NCBI RefSeq assembly: GCF_030816895.1
Contig: NZ_JAUSYL010000001.1
Coordinates: forward strand, 1,922,001-1,986,000
Direction of reading: 5' to 3'
Length of the DNA: 64,000 nucleotides
Origin: Clavibacter sp. B3I6
GTDB taxonomy: Bacteria > Actinomycetota > Actinomycetes > Actinomycetales > Microbacteriaceae
Position numbers and translations under genes: made by a program. This document shows positions 38,465 to 46,950 of the stretch, piece after piece (within the stretch, counting starts at the first letter, position 1; each line of letters starts with the position of its first letter). The notes under the pieces are model-generated. The model was not told where the DNA came from and ran no database searches. It saw only the letters and a list, made by a program, of their open reading frames with translations.

Positions 38465-39343
38465 TTGACACTCTCTGTGGCATGGATTCGCACAGTGGGC
38501 GATGTTTCCGAACTAGTTTTTGCTTCTGACAGTCGACTAAGTGGCAACGGAATGAGGTGGGACAGCTGCCCGAAGCTGATGCCTCTTTCGCGATCCGATT
38601 GCATGATTAGCTTTGCAGGAGACACTGCGTATGCGTATCCACTAATGTTGCAGATGATCAATGGCATCAATTACTTTCCGCCTTCACGGGACCGCCACAC
38701 CGACATTTCTGTCGCTCGACATGTGGCTATCGACGTTTTTAATGCCATGCGGGCTAAAATTGCCAATCATTATCTGGGCAAGAATGGGCCCGGGGATCCC
38801 GAGGTGCAATTCATTTTTGGGGGCTACTCATCCCGCTCTCAGGATTTCAAGATCTGGACTTTGCATTACGACGCCCATATAGACCATTTCACCTTTCGTC
38901 CCGCCAGGAGCTGGAAAGGGCAAGAGCGGAGCCGAAGCAGTCGGTCGACGAAGGTAATCTCCTGGATTGGAGATGCGCCGGCCGTCGAAGAAGCGAAGCA
39001 GCTGCTGGTTAATAAGTTGCGAAGCGCAGAAAAATTGACAAACGGCGGATTCGACATGGAACCATTTGAGGTCCTTCGCGACATCATACGTAGTAAAAAT
39101 CATGAAAGTGTGGGAGGCGCTCCGCAGCTCGCCAAGGTCTATAGATCCTCGCAGACTCAGCAGTTCGCCATCAAGTGGCCAGACTCCGAAGGCAGCTATT
39201 ACGCTGCCGGGCGAGAGGAAATGCCATATGAGCACTTCGCTTTACCGTCTCTTGATCCAGACACTCCTAGAGTGCACTCGCGGACTGCCCGTCATAGAGA
39301 TATGTCCGCACAGCTAGAAGCTCTCGATGACGGATCGCTATGA
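38465..39343 (+). CDS. HslV/proteasome-beta-like Ntn hydrolase in a low-GC island
   Basis: 292 residues from TTG at 38465, fixed by GGAGG at 38454-38458 with 6-nt spacing. After Met removal the protein begins with Thr2, as HslV does. The N-terminal 70 residues follow HslV: strand TLSVAW, ELVFASDSRLS with Asp22 where HslV has Asp17, CPKL with Lys37 where HslV has Lys33, then ISFAGDTAYAY matching the HslV FAGGTADAF turn. Later EVQFIFGGYSSRSQDFKIW and WIGDAPAVEEA fit the proteasome strands around the central helices. The last 100 residues are not like HslV. No signal peptide, no HslU gene nearby. GC is about 50-55 %, far below neighbours, so it was probably acquired. Peptidase activity is a prediction. 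Confidence 0.78.
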   Translation: MTLSVAWIRTVGDVSELVFASDSRLSGNGMRWDSCPKLMPLSRSDCMISFAGDTAYAYPLMLQMINGINYFPPSRDRHTDISVARHVAIDVFNAMRAKIANHYLGKNGPGDPEVQFIFGGYSSRSQDFKIWTLHYDAHIDHFTFRPARSWKGQERSRSSRSTKVISWIGDAPAVEEAKQLLVNKLRSAEKLTNGGFDMEPFEVLRDIIRSKNHESVGGAPQLAKVYRSSQTQQFAIKWPDSEGSYYAAGREEMPYEHFALPSLDPDTPRVHSRTARHRDMSAQLEALDDGSL

Positions 39344-39479
39344 AGTAGTGGGGCTTAGGGCGAAGTTTAGAACCCGCCGAACCCGCATGTCGGCCGTACG
39401 GGAGGGGTGAGGCTAGGGACGCGTTCTACCCCAAGGGCGATAAAGCGCGCGACTTGTAACGCTCTGCACGCAAAGATTG

Positions 39480-40502
39480 TCAATCGGCGACCCGATCCTT
39501 CAATAGGTTGGCGGAGCTGTGAACCGCGATCTCGACGTCCTCCGTCACCATCCCGGCGTTCGCCATCGCGCCCGCCATGGTGCCGGCGGCCATCGCGACC
39601 GGCACGTTGGCGGATCCGCTCGACGCGTTGCCCGCGATGAGGAGACCGGGGACGCTCGTCTGGCCGGTCGGATCCGCCGTCACGAACGGACCCCACGGGG
39701 TGTCCTCCGTCGCCGCGCCGAGCGCGCGGGCGAACCCGTCGCGCGGGGAGACGCCCGGCATGGCGAAGAGCGAGTCGAGCGGGAGGATCCGCCCGTCGGC
39801 GAGCTCGACGCCCTCGAGCGCGCCCCGCTCGCCGAGCACGCGCGTCACGGGCGACTCCTCGACGCGGATCCCGCGAGCGTCGATCCCGGCGCGCGTCGCG
39901 GCGTCGATCTCCAGCGGCCGCCCGGACGCGGTGCCGCCCGCGACGAGGAACGTGATGTCGGGCGACCACTGGCGCAGCATCTGCACGTGGTGGAGGCTGC
40001 CGGGTCCGGTGGCCAGCACGCCGATGCGGCGGTCGCGCACCTCGTAGCCGTCGCAGTACGGGCAGACGACGACGCCCGCGCCCCAGTGCGCGGCGAGGCC
40101 GGGGACCTCGGGGAGGACGTCGGCGAGGCCGGTCGCGAGGATCACGCGGCGGGCGTGGACCTCGACGCCGCCGTCGAGCGCGACGCGGAAGCGCGGGCCG
40201 GCCGATGCGTCGACCGCCTCGACCGCCTCGACCGCCTCCACCCGCCCGTCGACCACGACGCCGCCGTAGCCCTCGATCTCCCGGCGCCCCTCGGCGACGA
40301 GCTGCCGCGGAGGCTTGCCGTCGTGGCCGAGCACGCCGTGCATGTGCGCGGCGACCGCGTTGCGCGGCTGGCCGGCGTCGACCACGAGCACGCTCCGGCG
40401 GGCGCGCGCCAGCATGAGCGCCGCGCTCGATCCCGCCACGCCTCCGCCGACGACGACGGCGTCCCACTCGTTCCGACCTGCGATGCCCTGTGCGATGTCC
40501 AT
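39480..40502 (-). CDS. Thioredoxin-reductase-like FAD/NAD(P) oxidoreductase
   Basis: 340 residues. FAD loop VVVGGGVAGSSAALML, redox pair Cys147-Cys150 in VVCPYCDGYE, NAD(P) region GVLATGPGS and the late FAD motif GLLIAGNAS. The CPYC pair replaces the CATC usual in true thioredoxin reductases and is common in the small TrxR-like group that may act on other disulfides. A microrepeat at 40210-40240 encodes EAVEAVEAV. Its 3' end borders the low-GC island. An inverted repeat CCTTGC-N7-GCAAGG lies 40 nt before the start. Confidence 0.87.
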   Translation of the reverse strand: MDIAQGIAGRNEWDAVVVGGGVAGSSAALMLARARRSVLVVDAGQPRNAVAAHMHGVLGHDGKPPRQLVAEGRREIEGYGGVVVDGRVEAVEAVEAVDASAGPRFRVALDGGVEVHARRVILATGLADVLPEVPGLAAHWGAGVVVCPYCDGYEVRDRRIGVLATGPGSLHHVQMLRQWSPDITFLVAGGTASGRPLEIDAATRAGIDARGIRVEESPVTRVLGERGALEGVELADGRILPLDSLFAMPGVSPRDGFARALGAATEDTPWGPFVTADPTGQTSVPGLLIAGNASSGSANVPVAMAAGTMAGAMANAGMVTEDVEIAVHSSANLLKDRVAD

Positions 40503-40541
40503 GCCTCGAGCCTCGCGGGTCCCGTCGTCTCGCGCACGGCT

Positions 40542-40560
40542 CCTTGCGGGAACGGCAAGG
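40542..40560 (-). promoter_or_regulatory. Operator candidate upstream of the TrxR-like gene
   Basis: CCTTGC (40542-40547), 7-nt spacer, GCAAGG (40555-40560): perfect inverted repeat 40 nt before the start at 40502. The regulator is unknown. Confidence 0.4.
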
Positions 40561-40581
40561 CCGATCGGCCGGGGACGCGGA

Positions 40582-40611
40582 AGGGGCGCGGAGCCGCAGC
40601 TCCACGCCCCT
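40582..40611 (-). terminator. Terminator of the azt operon
   Basis: AGGGGCG (40582-40588) and CGCCCCT (40605-40611) with GGAGC/GCTCC inside form a strong hairpin 20 nt after the aztD stop on the minus strand. Confidence 0.75.
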
Positions 40612-40630
40612 CACGTGCCGCTCACGGGGA

Positions 40631-41842
40631 TCAGCCCGCGGCGACCGCCATCTCGTTCGGCGTGACCTCGAGCGTGGTGCTCGAGAGCACGTCGCCCGTC
40701 GCGAGGTCGACCGCGTGGATCTCCTTCGTGGCCGGCTCCGTGACGTAGCCGATGCCGTCCGCGACCACGATCGCGGGGTGCGGGTCCTGCCACTCGACGG
40801 GGCTCTCCCACGCGTCGACGACGGGGAACGCGTCGGTGAGCTCGCCGGTGGCCGGGTCGAGCACGTGGATCGCGCCGTCCGAGGCGAGGATGTAGGCCTT
40901 GTCGTCCGGGCCGCGCGCGACGTCGCGGAACGTGTAGCCGACGCCCTCGGGCAGGTCGACGACGCGGAGGGCCTTCGCCTCGGTGTCGATCAGCGTCACG
41001 GCGTTCAGCAGGTAGCCCTCGGCGTCCGGGTCGGTCTTGTAGTCGCCGACGACGATGGGGCTGGTCTCGCTGACGTAGGCGTTGCCCATGCGGCCGTACG
41101 GCTGGTCGGGCGCCTGGAGCTTCGTGAACCCGCCGTCCGTGTACAGGATCGCGCCGTCCTCGCAGCCGAAGACGACGGCCTCGCCGGATGCGGTGCCCTC
41201 GCCGTGCACGCCGGGGCACTGGTCCGTCTGCGCGATGACCGCGCCGGACGCGTCCCGCGCCTCGACGCCGTTCCGGCCGTCCGCGTTCCCGACGGTCGTG
41301 AGGAAGGTGCCGTCCTCGAGCACGATCGAGACGCCGTGGTGCGCCTCGACGCCCGCGATGGTCTCCGTCTCGGGCAGGCCGTCGGCGGAGGCGAGCGCGG
41401 CGGTGTCGAAGACCGTCGTGTCGCTCGTGCCGTCGGCGTAGAGGATCGTCTTGCCCGCGTGGCGGACGACGTGGCCGGGGGTGTCGGCCTCGAAGACCGT
41501 GTCAGTCAGCTCGGCCTCGTCGGCGCTGCCGGCCGCGGTGTCGAGCACCTGGAAGCCGTCGCTCATCGTGACCATCACGCGACGGTCGTCGCCGGCCGGG
41601 TTGAGGCGGGTGAACTCCTCGGAGTCGAAGTCCGAGACGGTCTCGAGGGACTGACCGTCGAGGACGAGGATGCCGCCCTCGTACGAGACGGCGACGCGGG
41701 CGCCGGCTGCCTCGCCGGATCCGGCCGATGCCTCGGAGGACGTGGCGCCCTCGGGTGCGGGGGTGGAGCAGGCCGCGAGCGTCGCGGCGAGCCCCAGGGT
41801 GACGGCGGCGATGCCGGTCCGTCGGAGACGTGGGGTGCGCAT
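40631..41842 (-). CDS. aztD: Zinc metallochaperone AztD-type lipoprotein
   Basis: 403 residues. Lipoprotein signal with LAAC lipobox, Ser/Glu/Ala linker, then a repeat-built beta-propeller. Features of the AztD family: GVEAHHGVS, a Cys in TDQCPGVHGEG and a second Cys in VFGCEDGAI, both in the metal-binding half. AztD loads zinc onto AztC outside the membrane (shown in proteobacteria). The ATG at 41842 begins a normal lipoprotein; an upstream in-frame ATG adds 13 unlikely residues. Last gene of the minus-strand azt unit, 35 bp after aztC. Confidence 0.82.
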   Translation of the reverse strand: MRTPRLRRTGIAAVTLGLAATLAACSTPAPEGATSSEASAGSGEAAGARVAVSYEGGILVLDGQSLETVSDFDSEEFTRLNPAGDDRRVMVTMSDGFQVLDTAAGSADEAELTDTVFEADTPGHVVRHAGKTILYADGTSDTTVFDTAALASADGLPETETIAGVEAHHGVSIVLEDGTFLTTVGNADGRNGVEARDASGAVIAQTDQCPGVHGEGTASGEAVVFGCEDGAILYTDGGFTKLQAPDQPYGRMGNAYVSETSPIVVGDYKTDPDAEGYLLNAVTLIDTEAKALRVVDLPEGVGYTFRDVARGPDDKAYILASDGAIHVLDPATGELTDAFPVVDAWESPVEWQDPHPAIVVADGIGYVTEPATKEIHAVDLATGDVLSSTTLEVTPNEMAVAAG

Positions 41843-41877
41843 GGTGTTCCTTCTCTGTGTGGGTGGATCGCCGGCGC

Positions 41878-42822
41878 TCACGGGGAGAGACCGGTGGCGA
41901 TGCGCTGCGTGTTGACGCGCATCATGGCGAGGTAGTCGGGGGCGTCGCCCTCGGGGCCCGTGAGGGACTCCGTGAACAGCTCGACCACCTCCACGCGGAT
42001 GTCGGCCTCGCTCGCCAGCGCCTGCACGAGGCGGTCGGGCGAGGAGGATTCCGCGAAGATCGTGGGGACGCCGGTCTCCTCGACCGCCGACACGAGGTCG
42101 GCGAGGTCGCTGGCGGAGGGCGCGGCGAGGGTGGTGCCGCCGGGGATCACGGCGCCGACGACCTCGAAGCCGAAGCGGTCGGCGAGGTACCCGAAGACGT
42201 GGTGGTTGGTGACGAGGGCGCGGCGCTCGGCGGGGATCGCGCCGAACGCGGCGGTCATCTCCGCGTCGAGGGCCTCGAGGTCGGCGCGGTACCCGGCCGT
42301 GTGGGCGGCGACGGCGTCGGGATCCACGCCGTCGATCCCCGTGAGCGCCGGCTCGAGCGCGTCGACGACGTCGACCATGCGCGCGGGATCCGTCCAGAAG
42401 TGCGAGTCCGGCATGCCCTCCGCGTCGCCCTCGGCGTAGTCGAGGACCTCGATGGCGTCGCCCGCGACGAACATCGGCACGTCCGCCGCGGCGGCCGCAT
42501 CGAGGTGCTGCTGCAGGCCCTCCTCGAGGCCGAGGCCGTTCGAGACGACGAGGTCCGCCGAGCGGAGGCGCGCGGCCTCCTGCGCGGAGATCTCGAACGA
42601 GTGCGGATCCGCGTTCGGCTTCATCAGCGTGACGACCTCGGCCTCGTCGCCCACGAGCCGTTCGACGACGTCGCCCAGGATGTTGGTGGAGACGTACACG
42701 GTCGGCCGGTCGCCGCCCGCGGAGGCGCAGCCGGTGAGGGCGAGGGCGGTCGCGGCGGCTGCCGCGGCGCCCGCGAGCGCGGCGGGGAGGCGGCGGGCAC
42801 GGCTCGTGCGGGCGGCGCTCAT
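41878..42822 (-). CDS. aztC: Zinc ABC importer binding lipoprotein
   Basis: 314 residues. Lipobox LALTGC, then the cluster A-I binding protein fold. Zinc ligands predicted: His in NADPHSFE, His in MPDSHFW, His in TNHHVFGYL and an acidic residue in FAESSSPD. The His-rich loop of ZnuA is absent, as in AztC, which uses AztD instead. ATGA overlap with the upstream beta-propeller gene. Confidence 0.88.
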   Translation of the reverse strand: MSAARTSRARRLPAALAGAAAAAATALALTGCASAGGDRPTVYVSTNILGDVVERLVGDEAEVVTLMKPNADPHSFEISAQEAARLRSADLVVSNGLGLEEGLQQHLDAAAAADVPMFVAGDAIEVLDYAEGDAEGMPDSHFWTDPARMVDVVDALEPALTGIDGVDPDAVAAHTAGYRADLEALDAEMTAAFGAIPAERRALVTNHHVFGYLADRFGFEVVGAVIPGGTTLAAPSASDLADLVSAVEETGVPTIFAESSSPDRLVQALASEADIRVEVVELFTESLTGPEGDAPDYLAMMRVNTQRIATGLSP

Positions 42823-44051
42823 CGTCCGGTCTCCGCCGTGAAGGCGGGCTCGGTCGCCGTGTCGAAGGTGCGGGAGACGCGCGCGCCGTCGGCGAAGTCG
42901 ATCTCGTGCAGCCGGCGCTCGACGGGCCCCGCGAGGTAGGCGCGCTGCTGGTCGGCGACGAGGGTCGGGATCCGGCCGGCCGCGAGCGAGTCGGCGACGA
43001 GCGGGCCGGAGTCGGCGACCACCGCGCCGTCCGCGGCCGACATCACGAGCACCCGGCCGTCGGCGGTGAGGGCGAGGAGGGTGTCGTCCGCGTCGTCGAC
43101 CGCGGTCACGTGCACGAGCGGCGCCGGGGCGGGGAGGAGCGACCAGGAGCGCGCGCGGGTGTCGAGCATCCAGATGCCCTGGTCGCCGGCGAGGCCCGCG
43201 ACCGTCGGGCGGCCCTCGCGGTTGTCGAAGGACGTGGCGGCGGGGGCGGTCGTCCCCGCGGGGTACGGGATCCGCTCGACGGACAGCTCCTCGCCGTCGA
43301 CGCTCGCGAGCAGGGCGCCGTCGCCGCAGCCGATGACCGCGCCGACGCGCGTCGTGATGGTGCCCGCGGGATCGGGGCACGCCTCGACGAGGCCGGTGCG
43401 CTCGCCGTCGCGTGTGACGCCGACCACCGTGGCGTCGGCCCCCTGGCCCTCGGTGACGAGCGCGAGGGATCCGATGGGCACGACCAGCCCGGGACCGGGC
43501 TCGCCGTCGAGGCGGAACAGCTCCTCGACCTCGCCCTTCGCGAGCGCCTCGGTGTCGAGCAGGACGGCCTCGCCGGAGCCGGGGAAGTGGACGCCCGTGC
43601 CGCCCGTGGTGGAGAGGTTGGTCGTCGCGATCGTGGCCTCGCCGTCGCCCTCCACGGTGCCGAGGAGGCGCGGATCCGCCTGGTAGTAGTGGAAGTGGTC
43701 GACGTGGTCCCAGGTCCAGACGCCGCTGTCGACGATCTCGACGCCCGCGTCCGTCTGCGCGAAGAGGTAGCGGCCGTCGGTGTCCAGGGCGCTCGGCGCG
43801 CCGATGCTCCCGAGGTCGGCGACCGACCCGTCGAGGAGGTCGAGGTGCGTGACGGCGCCCGTCGGGTCGACGGAGGTGAGGCCGAGGCGCGGCTCGGCGA
43901 GCTCCGCGGCGCCCGTGACGGCGCCGTGCCCCTCCCCCGTCGCCTCGGCGCCCGGGTCCTCCGCGGGTGCGTCCGCGGGCCCCGCGGAGCAGGCGGTCAG
44001 GGCGAGCGCGAGGCCGGCCAACAGGGGGATGGTGGGGATGCGGGAGTGCAC
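42819..44051 (-). CDS. Second AztD-like beta-propeller lipoprotein
   Basis: 410 residues from GTG at 44051 (GAGAGGACC upstream). Lipobox LALTAC. Propeller-like repeats and the same paired Cys arrangement as AztD (EACPDPAGT ... VIGCGDGAL), plus a His-rich stretch WTWDHVDHFHYYQ that could hold metal. It is clearly related in plan to aztD two genes downstream but diverged. Within the zinc operon it is best read as a second metallochaperone or surface metal-binding protein; that role is inferred. Confidence 0.75.
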   Translation of the reverse strand: MHSRIPTIPLLAGLALALTACSAGPADAPAEDPGAEATGEGHGAVTGAAELAEPRLGLTSVDPTGAVTHLDLLDGSVADLGSIGAPSALDTDGRYLFAQTDAGVEIVDSGVWTWDHVDHFHYYQADPRLLGTVEGDGEATIATTNLSTTGGTGVHFPGSGEAVLLDTEALAKGEVEELFRLDGEPGPGLVVPIGSLALVTEGQGADATVVGVTRDGERTGLVEACPDPAGTITTRVGAVIGCGDGALLASVDGEELSVERIPYPAGTTAPAATSFDNREGRPTVAGLAGDQGIWMLDTRARSWSLLPAPAPLVHVTAVDDADDTLLALTADGRVLVMSAADGAVVADSGPLVADSLAAGRIPTLVADQQRAYLAGPVERRLHEIDFADGARVSRTFDTATEPAFTAETGR

Positions 44052-44107
44052 GTGGTCCTCTCGTCGGGGGATGGGGCGGGGGTCGCGGCGGTCGGCCGTC
44101 GCGGGGG

Positions 44108-45043
44108 TCAGGGGGTGCGCGCCGTCGCGGCGGCGGGCGACCGCGCGGGAGCGGCGGAGGAGGCGGTGGTGGCGGACGCGGCGGGCACCTCGCCGTCCCG
44201 CCTCCCGCGGGCGCGCAGCACCGTCAGCCCGGCGCGCGCGGCCCCGGAGAGCGCGGCGACGGCGATCGCGGTGGCCGCCACCGACGCCCCGGCCGCGGTC
44301 GCCGCGTGCCACGAGACGAGGAGCCCCACGAACACGGAGACGATGCCGAGCACGGCGGCGAGCGCCATGCGGGTGGGGATCCGGGAGGTCCAGTGCCCGG
44401 CCGCGACGGCGGGCGCGAGCAGCAGGCCGACGACGAGCAGGGATCCGACCGCCTGGTACGAGGCGACGACCGCGAGGGTCACCAGCCCGACGAGCGCGGC
44501 CTGCGCCGAGCGGGGGCCGAGGCGGAGCACGGCGGCGATCCGGGGATCCAGCGCGAGCGCCACGAGCGGCCGGTGGAAGGCCCACGCGACCCCGAGCCCC
44601 ACGACCGCGGCACCCGCGAGCAGGGCGACGTCGAGGGAGGTGATCGCGAGGATGTCGCCGAAGAGGATCGCGGTGGCGTCGGTGGCGAAGCTGCCCGAGT
44701 GCGAGATCACGACGACGCCGAGGGCGAGCATCGCGACGAACAGCATGCCGATGCTCGTGTCGTAGGAGAGCCGTCCGCGGCGCTGCAGGGCCGCGATGCC
44801 GAGGCTCATGGCGACCGCGCTCAGCGCGCCGCCGACGAGCACGGGCAGCCCGAGCACCGTCGCGAGCGCCACGCCGGGGAGCATCCCGTGGGCGAGCGCC
44901 TCGCCGAGGAACGCCATGCCGCGGATGACGACCCAGGTGCCCACGACGCCGCAGAGGATCGCGACGAGCCCGCCGCCGACGAGGGCGCGCTGGAGGAAGT
45001 CGAGGGCGAAGGGCTCGAGGATCCCGGAGAGGAGGAAGGGCAC
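44108..45043 (-). CDS. aztB: Zinc ABC importer permease
   Basis: 311 residues from GTG at 45043. ABC-3 permease family (ZnuB type): eight or nine membrane segments, conserved start FLQRALVGGGLVAILCGVVG and AFLGEALAHGMLPG, and YDTSIGMLF. The C-terminus adds an Ala/Ser-rich polar tail. First gene of the minus-strand unit, divergent from aztA over a 56-bp space with a Zur-like box. Confidence 0.9.
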   Translation of the reverse strand: MPFLLSGILEPFALDFLQRALVGGGLVAILCGVVGTWVVIRGMAFLGEALAHGMLPGVALATVLGLPVLVGGALSAVAMSLGIAALQRRGRLSYDTSIGMLFVAMLALGVVVISHSGSFATDATAILFGDILAITSLDVALLAGAAVVGLGVAWAFHRPLVALALDPRIAAVLRLGPRSAQAALVGLVTLAVVASYQAVGSLLVVGLLLAPAVAAGHWTSRIPTRMALAAVLGIVSVFVGLLVSWHAATAAGASVAATAIAVAALSGAARAGLTVLRARGRRDGEVPAASATTASSAAPARSPAAATARTP

Positions 45044-45065
45044 GATCCCCGACCGTAGTCGAGAA

Positions 45066-45080
45066 TGAGAACGCTTATCA
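45066..45080. promoter_or_regulatory. Zur-like box between aztB and aztA
   Basis: TGAGAA-CGC-TTATCA is a near-palindrome of the Fur/Zur type, placed so that one repressor could silence both divergent units under zinc sufficiency. TAGGAT (45087-45092), 7 nt before the aztA ATG, is the likely -10 for aztA, and the box overlaps the region where its -35 would be. Confidence 0.75.
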
Positions 45081-45099
45081 AATGGGTAGGATCGGTCGC

Positions 45100-45753
45100 A
45101 TGCCCTCTCCGTCGACCCGCGATCCCGCGGCCGTCCTGCATGCCGTCCATGTGGCGTTCGGCGACCGGCGCGCCCTCGACGGCGTCGACCTGCGCCTGGA
45201 TCCCGGCACCCTCACGGTGATCGCGGGCCCGAACGGCGCCGGCAAGTCGACCCTCCTGGAGGTCGTCGCGGGCACCCGGATCCCCACGTCCGGCACGCGC
45301 ACCGCGGTCGCCGACGCGGCATTCGTCCCCCAGCGCGCCGCCGTGCCCGACCACCTCCCCGTCACCGTCCGCGACGTCGTGACGGTCGGCGCGTGGGGCC
45401 GCGCCGGACGCTGGCGGCGCCTCGACGCGGAGGCCCGCGCCGCGGTCGACGAGGCCATGGACGGCCTCGGCATCGCGCCCCTCGCGTCGCAGCCGTTCGG
45501 CGCCCTCTCCGGCGGCCAGCGCCAGCGCGCGCTCCTCGCGCAGGGCCTCGCGCGCGGTGCCCGGCTGCTGCTGCTCGACGAGCCGACCACCGGCCTCGAC
45601 GCCGCGAGCGCCGAGCGGATCCGCGCGACGCTGCGCGCCCAGGCCGACCGCGGCGTCGCGGTCGCGTGCGTCTCGCACGACCCGGCGGTGCTCGCCGACG
45701 CGGACCGCGTGGTGCGGCTCGAGGACGGCCGCGTCGTCGCGGACGCCGGCTGA
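45100..45753 (+). CDS. aztA: Zinc ABC importer ATPase
   Basis: 217 residues from ATG at 45100; an in-frame ATG at 45082 would lie upstream of the -10 box TAGGAT and is less likely. Walker A GPNGAGKS, Q-loop in VPQRAAVPD, signature LSGGQRQRALLAQ, Walker B LLLLDEPTTGLD, switch His in VSHDPAV. No Shine-Dalgarno site and a -10 seven nt upstream suggest a leaderless message. Works with AztB and AztC. Confidence 0.9.
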   Translation: MPSPSTRDPAAVLHAVHVAFGDRRALDGVDLRLDPGTLTVIAGPNGAGKSTLLEVVAGTRIPTSGTRTAVADAAFVPQRAAVPDHLPVTVRDVVTVGAWGRAGRWRRLDAEARAAVDEAMDGLGIAPLASQPFGALSGGQRQRALLAQGLARGARLLLLDEPTTGLDAASAERIRATLRAQADRGVAVACVSHDPAVLADADRVVRLEDGRVVADAG

Positions 45754-45779
45754 GGCGGCGCGCGCCCCGCCGCTCGCCC

Positions 45780-46853
45780 TCAGTGGCGGTGCTCGGCGCC
45801 CCAGGCCGGGAACGGGTCCGCGTAGCCGTGCCACGCGTCCGGCCCGGCCACGAGCTCGTCGGGCGCGAGGAGGCAGGCGCCGAGGATCCGGTCGATCCGC
45901 TCCCCGTCGATCCGCTCCCCCGCGAACGCGATCTCCTGGCCCGCCGGCGACTCGGGATCCCAGCTGACCATGCCCGTCGGATCCAGCCGCAGCACGTCGC
46001 CCGCGGTCGCCCACGAGCCGACCGTCGCGGGCCGGGACGCGAGGCGCACGAGCCCGCGGGAGCGCACGATCCGGCCGACCGGCCCCGGCACCAGGTGCCG
46101 CGCCACGGCCGCGTGCAGTCGCCCGGGATGGAACGGCCGCGGGTCGCGGAAGACGTGGACGCCCATGCCCTCGCCGGGATCCGGCAGCGCGACACCGGCC
46201 AGCGCCGCCTGCCAGCCCATCCCCGCGGCGAGGCGTCGCGCGCGCTGCTGGCCGATGCGGATCGGCGCGGCCGCGAGCGACGCCCGGTCACCCACGGGCA
46301 CGACGCGCGCGGCCGGCGCGAGGAGCGCGAGCAGGGCGGTCGCGCGGCGCGCGTCCGGGCTCGGTCGCGCGGGATCCAGCCCGTCGAGCACGACGACGCT
46401 CGCGCACTCGAGGCGCCCGGCCAGCCGCTCGGCCGCGTCCATCGGCGTCCCGTCGTCGTCGCGTGGATCGAGGAGGAGGTCGCGGACCTCGGCGACGGAT
46501 GTCACGGCGACCACGTCGAGGATCCCGATCGGCGTCGCCCCGGGGTGCCGCGACTCGACGACGTGCTCCAGCACGAGCGCCACCTCGAGCGGATCCGCGG
46601 CCGGCTCGAGCGCGACGACCGCGAGCCCGGTGCGGCCGTCGTCCGCGTCGGCCATGAGGCCGTCGGCGAGGTCGGCGCCGAGGTCGCCGCTGTCGCCGCC
46701 CGCCGCCTCGACCACCGACGCCGGGTCGGCCTCGGGCGCGCCCACCGCGGCGGCGGCGACGCGCGAGGACGACCGGAGGTCGCTCGCGGAGACGAGGGTC
46801 ACGGCGAGCCCGCCGCGGACGACGGGGCGCGGGGCGTTCGCGTGGGGATCCAT
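45780..46853 (-). CDS. CobW/COG0523-like protein lacking Walker A
   Basis: 357 residues. The C-terminal part (about 235-340) is a CobW_C domain: FHPGRLHAAVARHLVPG, SRGLVRLASRP, VGSWATAGDVLRLDP. The N-terminal half follows the G3E GTPase layout (VTLVSA at the first strand, VVLDGLDPARP, GVHVFRDPRPF) but the loop that should read GxxxxGKT is SASDLRSSSR, so GTP binding in the usual way looks lost. Ends in HRH. A Zur-like palindrome lies 16 nt before the start, so it is probably induced in zinc starvation, as COG0523 zinc chaperones are. Convergent with aztA. Confidence 0.75.
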   Translation of the reverse strand: MDPHANAPRPVVRGGLAVTLVSASDLRSSSRVAAAAVGAPEADPASVVEAAGGDSGDLGADLADGLMADADDGRTGLAVVALEPAADPLEVALVLEHVVESRHPGATPIGILDVVAVTSVAEVRDLLLDPRDDDGTPMDAAERLAGRLECASVVVLDGLDPARPSPDARRATALLALLAPAARVVPVGDRASLAAAPIRIGQQRARRLAAGMGWQAALAGVALPDPGEGMGVHVFRDPRPFHPGRLHAAVARHLVPGPVGRIVRSRGLVRLASRPATVGSWATAGDVLRLDPTGMVSWDPESPAGQEIAFAGERIDGERIDRILGACLLAPDELVAGPDAWHGYADPFPAWGAEHRH

Positions 46854-46868
46854 GCGCCGAGTCTAGAA

Positions 46869-46881
46869 GAGAACCGTTCTC
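46869..46881 (-). promoter_or_regulatory. Zur-like palindrome upstream of the CobW-like gene
   Basis: GAGAAC-C-GTTCTC is a perfect palindrome; read on the minus strand it gives TGAGAACG, the same half-site as the aztA/aztB box (TGAGAACG). It lies 16 nt before the start at 46853. Confidence 0.7.
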
Positions 46882-46950
46882 ATCAACGGCGCGAGGGGCG
46901 GCGTGCGGCGACCTAGGCTGCCGGAGGGGGACCGAGAGCAGGGAGACGGC

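Noticed and set aside
40205..40245. Tandem CGACCGCCT repeats as a regulatory array
   Set aside because: They are in frame inside the TrxR-like gene and encode EAVEAVEAV in a surface loop; a coding microrepeat is enough explanation.
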